Part shown: piece after piece, positions 59,813 to 64,000 of the stretch
Layout: every line of letters begins with the position of its first letter
Numbering within the stretch: position 1 is the stretch's first letter
From: Methanobacterium sp. PtaB.Bin024
GTDB taxonomy: Archaea > Methanobacteriota > Methanobacteria > Methanobacteriales > Methanobacteriaceae
Length of the DNA stretch: 64,000 nt
Reading direction: 5' to 3'
Assembly (NCBI GenBank): GCA_002067065.1
Contig: MVPY01000043.1
Location: forward strand, 143,805-207,804
Program-made: the position numbers and the translations under genes
The notes under the pieces: generated by a model
Database searches by the model: none
Seen by the model: the letters and a program-made list of their open reading frames with translations, nothing else
Told to the model about the DNA's origin: nothing

Positions 59813-61165
59813 TTATCCTTCAGCTGGTTTTTTGCTTCCTGAAAGTCTGCCTCTGATCCCTATGGATAATATAGTCAGCATAACATACACCACTGCCAAG
59901 TAGAGGTACACATGACGGAAGGAAGCAGCGCCAGAGGCAGAAAAACTTAAAGCCGAACCTAAAATGGCTCCTCCTAAAAGGGAACCAGTGTTCAGGAGTA
60001 TGTTTAAGAGTGCCTGGCCAGATGCTCTTTCTGATTTACCTGTTTCATCCAGAAAGATGTAGTAAAGGGCGTTTCCTACAATGGATGCGTTACCAATACC
60101 AATCAGCACCAGGGAAAAGGCGAACAAGTATAGATTGGATGAGTAACTCAAAATTAACATGCCTATGGTAGTGAGGACTCCACCCACCACCATGATGGGT
60201 TTTGCACCAACTTTATCCAGGAGTTTACCCACCACTGGTGTGGTTATAAGGGAGGCAATGGTCATGGGAAGTATCATGTAAGCTGCTGTGGAATAACTGA
60301 GGTTGAAGGCCATAGAGGCGTAGGTTGAAAAGTAGTAGGTCCCAGCCATGGCCAGGTAACCCACCATGGTCACCACACTGGCTATAAGGGTGTCTCTCTT
60401 TTTTAAAAGGCCAATGGGTATGATTGGTTCTATTGCTTTTCTTTCCACCCACCAGAAGATGACGAGTGCCAGGATGAAAATTCCCAGTAATAAATACTGG
60501 AGGGTGGTTGAGGCTTGTCCACTGAGATTGAATATGAAATAGGCTATGGTGGCTATGGCTATGCCCAGGAAAACCATACCTTTCCAGTCGAAGCTGGAAT
60601 ATTTTTTGCTGGTTTTGCTTTCAGGTAAAAGGTAGTATCCCAGGATGACCACTATGGCAGCCACTGGAATGTTTATCACAAAAACCCAGTGCCAGCCGAA
60701 GTTAACCAGGAAACCAGATATTGCAGGACCTAAAGCATAAACCAGGGCGATTATAACTCCAAATGCACCAAGTATGGTACCACGGGTTTCATCAAAGTAG
60801 TCCCCAATGATGGTAATGGCCAACACGGATAAAACAGCACCTATGCCCTGCAATCCCCTTCCAATTAGTAACATTTCAAAAGATTGTGAAAACGATACAA
60901 CTAATGTTCCAATTAAGAATAAAGCTGCGTTTATAACGTAAATATTTTTTCGGCCATATTTGTCAGATAGTTTAGCCATTATGGGAGTAGATAAGAGCAA
61001 GAAAAGGATTTCCATGTTGAAAATCCAGGTTATAACACTTTCATCAACTCCAAAAGATTTCTGTATTGATTCCAAAATAGGACTGATGGTTGAACCATCT
61101 ATTGCAATCAAAATAGCCCCTGCAAAAATAACTGCCAGAATTCTTGTTCTAAGATTATCAAACAT
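59813..61165 (-). CDS. MFS efflux transporter, EmrB/QacA-like
   Basis: A 450-residue major facilitator with 14 likely helices. Motif A reads LSDKYGRKN, motif B GRGLQGIGAVL and the antiporter motif C ALGPAISGFLVN, which fits drug:H+ antiporters of the DHA2 group. It should export a toxic compound or a metabolite. It stands alone; PadR at 57 kb may regulate it, but that is only proximity. ATG start with GGGGAGG upstream. Confidence 0.9.
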   Translation of the reverse strand: MFDNLRTRILAVIFAGAILIAIDGSTISPILESIQKSFGVDESVITWIFNMEILFLLLSTPIMAKLSDKYGRKNIYVINAALFLIGTLVVSFSQSFEMLLIGRGLQGIGAVLSVLAITIIGDYFDETRGTILGAFGVIIALVYALGPAISGFLVNFGWHWVFVINIPVAAIVVILGYYLLPESKTSKKYSSFDWKGMVFLGIAIATIAYFIFNLSGQASTTLQYLLLGIFILALVIFWWVERKAIEPIIPIGLLKKRDTLIASVVTMVGYLAMAGTYYFSTYASMAFNLSYSTAAYMILPMTIASLITTPVVGKLLDKVGAKPIMVVGGVLTTIGMLILSYSSNLYLFAFSLVLIGIGNASIVGNALYYIFLDETGKSERASGQALLNILLNTGSLLGGAILGSALSFSASGAASFRHVYLYLAVVYVMLTILSIGIRGRLSGSKKPAEG

Positions 61166-61432
61166 TTTTTACCTCCCCTATTGCGATTTATTGATCTATT
61201 TATATATAAATAAATATTTTAGCCTTAGTATTACTTTTTCAAGGTTATATTCGAACTAGTAATAAACAGGGTGGGAACTTTATAAATAAAATTTATGAAA
61301 ATAAGTATATTTTTTTGCAAAATCTTACGTTTCTACATGAATAAAAAAAAGAAAGTTATAAAATATACGATCATGATTTGAGTGGATAAAAATAATTCAG
61401 ATTGAATAAAAAAATATAACAGGGATTTCAAA

Positions 61433-61708
61433 TTAATAATGATTTCCTGAATTTCCTTTTATTCGCATTAATTCTTCAGTTGGGATAAAGAAGTTGTCTT
61501 TTTCAACGAAAATATCATTTTCATCAAAGCTTATACGGAGATTTTCATGGCACCATCCAAACTCCTTTAATATGCTTCGAATGATGGCCAGATTAGCCTC
61601 ACTGTAGGGAAAGTTCACCCATACAATATCAGACCCTTCGTTGAGTTTTTTTTCCATTTTTTTCAATTCTTCTATGACTGTTATCTCTTCAATGGATTTA
61701 TTTCTCAT
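61433..61708 (-). CDS. hypothetical protein, 91 residues
   Basis: A small protein that starts MRNKSIEEITVIEELKKMEK with a good AGGTGTT Shine-Dalgarno (ATG 61708); an in-frame TTG further out would add nine residues but has no ribosome site. It has one Cys and alternates helix and strand (DIVWVNFPYSEANLAII, NDIFVEKDNFFIPTEELMRI). I do not recognise the family. It lies beside the structured RNA candidate and is divergent from it. Confidence 0.6.
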   Translation of the reverse strand: MRNKSIEEITVIEELKKMEKKLNEGSDIVWVNFPYSEANLAIIRSILKEFGWCHENLRISFDENDIFVEKDNFFIPTEELMRIKGNSGNHY

Positions 61709-61785
61709 TTTAACACCTATTGAAAACTTTAACACTTATTAAAAATTTTTTTTGATATTTTCTGGAAATAAATCTGTCAGTGAGT

Positions 61786-61935
61786 ATAGAGGGGGGCATC
61801 AGAGGGGGTAGACCTATACATTTGAGCGGATTAGATTTTTTAAGAAGGAGGTTTGATGCCCCATCTATTTATGTTGCCAGGAGGGATCTGGATGTTCGAT
61901 CCCAACTGAAGACGTCTTGCAGGAGGAAATGGCAA
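61786..61935 (+). ncRNA. GC-rich structured RNA candidate
   Basis: A 150-base GC-rich island in AT-rich surroundings with two folding domains. Domain I: ATAGAGGGGGGCATCA (61786-61801) with TGATGCCCCATCTAT (61854-61868), extended inside by AGACCT/AGGTTT, which needs a G-U pair present only in the plus-strand RNA. Domain II: TTGCCA/TGGCAA (61874-61879, 61930-61935) enclosing GGGATC-N9-GATCCC and the palindrome AAGACGTCTT. In AT-rich methanogens such islands often mark noncoding RNAs. No known family recognised. The overlapping 79-codon open frame does not look like protein. Confidence 0.5.
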
Positions 61936-62236
61936 GTTCATCAATTTAATACAAAAACACCTTATTCAACCCCTCAAGTAATAATTTATTCGGTGTTATT
62001 CGTACAATCACTGCATTGATTATTCTTATATTTAACACTTTCTATTTATTTTTTATTATTACTGGTAGACTTGAATCGGGCTGTAATGTAATAAATGATT
62101 TTTCTTAGACTGGTTAAAAAATTTATTAGACAGTTAAAGAAAATTAACAAGCTGTTTATTGGATTGATTAAGAAAATTAACTTGTTAAATATTAAAAAGG
62201 ATTTGATTTTATTTTTTTTGTTAAAGTTGCACGTAA

Positions 62237-62289
62237 ATCAGGGATCTGATTTTGTCATTGAGTGAGTAATATGGTATCAGATCCCTGAT
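62237..62289. repeat. 14-bp perfect hairpin with 25-base loop
   Basis: ATCAGGGATCTGAT (62237-62250) and ATCAGATCCCTGAT (62276-62289). The stem has no mismatch. It lies in a gene-free region and is followed, 21 bases later, by a strong Shine-Dalgarno and a five-codon frame. It may be a small RNA, a leader or an operator pair. Confidence 0.55.
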
Positions 62290-62550
62290 CCTCCAATTGT
62301 GGTAAAACAAGGGAGGGTTAAAATGGTTGTAGGCATATGATTCATTAACTTACCTTCTATAAATATTTAATCATTATAGAAAATAAAGTATTAAATATAA
62401 TTATGGATCTGGCTGGTAATTATTACTGTTTTAGTGATTATAATATGTTTTAATTCATTTATAATCGTTTAATCTGGTTTTGAAAAATCAGTATTTATAA
62501 TACTTTTTTTATATTTATAAATAATATTGTGGTGATGTTTAAGTTAATTG

Positions 62551-62595
62551 TGGTCTTTCTTAAGAGAACCATATTATAAAAACCTCTAAAGACCA
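62551..62595. repeat. 8-bp inverted repeat, upstream of the surface protein gene
   Basis: TGGTCTTT (62551-62558) with AAAGACCA (62588-62595) and a 29-base loop. A TATA-like sequence (ATATTATAAA) lies inside the loop. The other parts of the 1.1-kb spacer (61736-62823) not listed separately are AT-rich with no recognised content. Confidence 0.35.
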
Positions 62596-62823
62596 AAATT
62601 GGCGAGACTGGATGTATAAAATTCATCCTTTGCTGGTATAATTTTTAATTTTTGATATATAACCAATATGGTGATGTAAAGCAAAAACAGTTATAAAGAG
62701 GTCAGCTTTTCTGTAAATATTACTTTTTTTAAAGATTCCTGGCAAATTGTAATAACACAAATCATATATAGTATATTACTTAATTTACATCCAAAAAAGT
62801 TGAATGGATGGTGTTACCAACAC

Positions 62824-63333
62824 ATGAAAATAAATGGAATCTTTCTGATATTTGTAATGATATTGTCTTTATGTTGTTGTGGTGCTGTTTCTGCGCATCC
62901 TGGGCATGGAACTCCAGTAGAAGAGCCTTCAGAGACAGAAACAGGTGATACTGATACTGGAACTACTGACACAGGTTCCACTGGATCTACATCAACTGGC
63001 ACAAGTTCCAGTGCATATTCTGGAAGTTCGCAAGCTTCAACTTCCTCGGGTTACACTTCAACCAGTAGCGGTTCAGACTATTCAGGTAGTGGAGCGACTC
63101 AATCTGATCAAACAGGCACAACTGATAGTCAGACAGAGAATACTGATAACAATGGAACGACAACTGTGAATAATCCTGAAGAGGTTACCGGAACTTCTGG
63201 ATCTAGTAACTCACCAGGTGGTCCAATTGCTATAATTGGTTTAATGACGGTTATTGGTTTAATTGCCATGTCATTCCCTTACAAAGAAGGCGGTACTCTA
63301 AGAAATCTACAAGTGAGTCTTTTTGGCAGATGA
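62824..63333 (+). CDS. secreted/membrane-anchored Ser/Thr-rich protein with HPGHG start
   Basis: A 169-residue protein with a signal peptide (KINGIFLIFVMILSLCCCGAVSA). The predicted mature N-terminus begins HPGHGTPVEE, a possible metal site. Residues about 33-140 are low-complexity Ser/Thr/Gly/Asp, likely an extended and perhaps glycosylated stalk. A C-terminal helix (PIAIIGLMTVIGLIAM) anchors it and a short basic tail ends it. It lies 130 bases before a CbiM-type gene on the same strand, so it may feed metal to that transporter. Start ATG 62824 is chosen since the signal peptide begins there. Confidence 0.7.
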   Translation: MKINGIFLIFVMILSLCCCGAVSAHPGHGTPVEEPSETETGDTDTGTTDTGSTGSTSTGTSSSAYSGSSQASTSSGYTSTSSGSDYSGSGATQSDQTGTTDSQTENTDNNGTTTVNNPEEVTGTSGSSNSPGGPIAIIGLMTVIGLIAMSFPYKEGGTLRNLQVSLFGR

Positions 63334-63463
63334 GAGAAATATTCTTATTTCCCTTAATTTTTCCTTTGAGATAAAAATAGGTTAATAAATTTTTTTAAGT
63401 TTTATTTAACTTTGATTATGTTTCGTGAGATTATTAAAAAAAAGATTATAGGAGGTTTTAAAT

Positions 63464-64000
63464 TTGCATTTATCTGATGGACTTATACCTTTATGGCAGG
63501 CTGCAATCTACTGGATTTTAACTCTTGTTGTGATTGGAATATACTTTTATAAACTTTCCAAAACTGAGGAAAAGGAGAGAATACTTGTTAATACAGCAAT
63601 CCTGGCAGCGGTAACTATAGCTGTATCTTCTATATCCATACCTTCACCCTTTGGGGTACCTATCCACCTGTTTATAATACCATTGGTAGTAATTTTACTT
63701 GGCCCTTTCACTGGGGTAACCGTGGAATTTTTGTGTCTCATAGTGCAGTTTTTGTTCCTGGGAATGGGGGGTATAACCTCTTTAGGTGCTAATACCATAA
63801 CCATGGGGATAGTTCTGAGTTTCGCAACTTATTTATTCTATCGATTCACTGCAGAACTGGATGACAGGCTGAGTATTTTTGCAGGTACCTTCATGGGGAT
63901 TGTCATGGCTACCATAACTCAGGTAATAATACTGTTAATTGCAGGTGTGGCTACTTTTGAAGTGTTACTGGCCACTTTAATACCATTCTATCTATTTGTG
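63464..64000 (+). CDS. third CbiM-type ECF S component (3' end outside window)
   Basis: 179 residues are visible before the right edge. The start is TTG with a strong GGAGG Shine-Dalgarno and gives MHLSDGLIPLWQAAIYW, the CbiM-type N-terminus with metal-binding His2. Helices follow with SIPSPFGVPIHLFIIPLVV and GMGGITSLGANTITMG, matching the CbiM core. It is more distant from the two CbiM genes at 49-51 kb than these are from each other. Subunits N, Q and O, if present, should lie further right. Confidence 0.87.
   Translation, partial: MHLSDGLIPLWQAAIYWILTLVVIGIYFYKLSKTEEKERILVNTAILAAVTIAVSSISIPSPFGVPIHLFIIPLVVILLGPFTGVTVEFLCLIVQFLFLGMGGITSLGANTITMGIVLSFATYLFYRFTAELDDRLSIFAGTFMGIVMATITQVIILLIAGVATFEVLLATLIPFYLFV

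Noticed and set aside
61889..61903. TTCGATCCC resembling the 3' half of a tRNA
   Set aside because: The surrounding stems do not make a cloverleaf; the loop is nine bases and no acceptor stem pairs.
61780..62019. 79-codon plus-strand open frame across the structured region
   Set aside because: Composition is not protein-like, there is no Shine-Dalgarno, and the strong inverted repeats lie inside it; the RNA reading explains it better.

Overview
The window looks like chromosomal DNA of a hydrogenotrophic methanogen of the order Methanobacteriales, most likely Methanobacterium or a close relative. It carries the [Fe]-hydrogenase gene hmd with its cofactor genes, an McrD, archaeal RNase P, exosome and KEOPS subunits, an F420-linked oxidoreductase cluster and AT-rich spacers with archaeal TATA-like boxes. 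No tRNA, rRNA, CRISPR array, insertion sequence or integrase was recognised. Genus assignment is inference.

Layout. 1-6 kb: an ABC permease cut by the left edge, a small CMD-family protein, an orphan membrane histidine kinase and a MarR-MATE efflux pair. 6.2-14.5 kb: the conserved archaeal exosome superoperon (L15e, COG1325 RNA-binding protein, RNase P components 3 and 2, proteasome alpha, SBDS, Rrp4, Rrp41, Rrp42, L37Ae, RpoP, Brix, Pcc1, prefoldin beta, DUF3194). 14.5-24 kb: a divergent ArsR / 45-residue Cys-rich protein pair, a bacterial-type Lon, a small zinc-ribbon gene, two TPR proteins, a phosphoesterase, an HTH protein and HcgG/HmdC. 24-30.5 kb, minus strand: B12-dependent ribonucleotide reductase, an Hmd-related protein, and FlpD, FlpB and FlpC (MvhD-, FdhB- and FdhA-like). 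31.4-38.3 kb, plus strand: a stand-alone mcrD, hmd and hcgA-F. 38.5-50.9 kb: a ChlI/ChlD-type chelatase, a complete ECF transporter, a CobN-like chelatase, then cbiMNQO and a second cbiM on the other strand. 51-64 kb: methyltransferases, nicotianamine synthase, three radical SAM proteins, a CooC-like ATPase, DtxR-, PadR- and NikR-family regulators, an MFS exporter, a gene-poor kilobase rich in inverted repeats, and a His-motif surface protein ahead of a third CbiM that runs off the right edge.

How it fits together. The right-hand 40 kb is largely about metals and metal cofactors: the iron-guanylylpyridinol cofactor of Hmd, metal insertion into tetrapyrroles, Co/Ni uptake (three CbiM-type subunits), metal chelation, a Ni-type maturation ATPase and nickel-responsive regulation. 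The B12-dependent reductase is a consumer of cobalt. The most interesting new signals are a three-way-junction RNA fold in the cbiM leader, where a G-U pair points to function as RNA, a four-times repeated 12-residue HxxxH module at the C-terminus of CbiO, a strong inverted repeat next to NikR, a GC-rich structured RNA candidate at 61.8 kb, a 45-residue Cys-rich protein facing an ArsR regulator over one palindrome, and the flp cluster joined to an Hmd-related gene.
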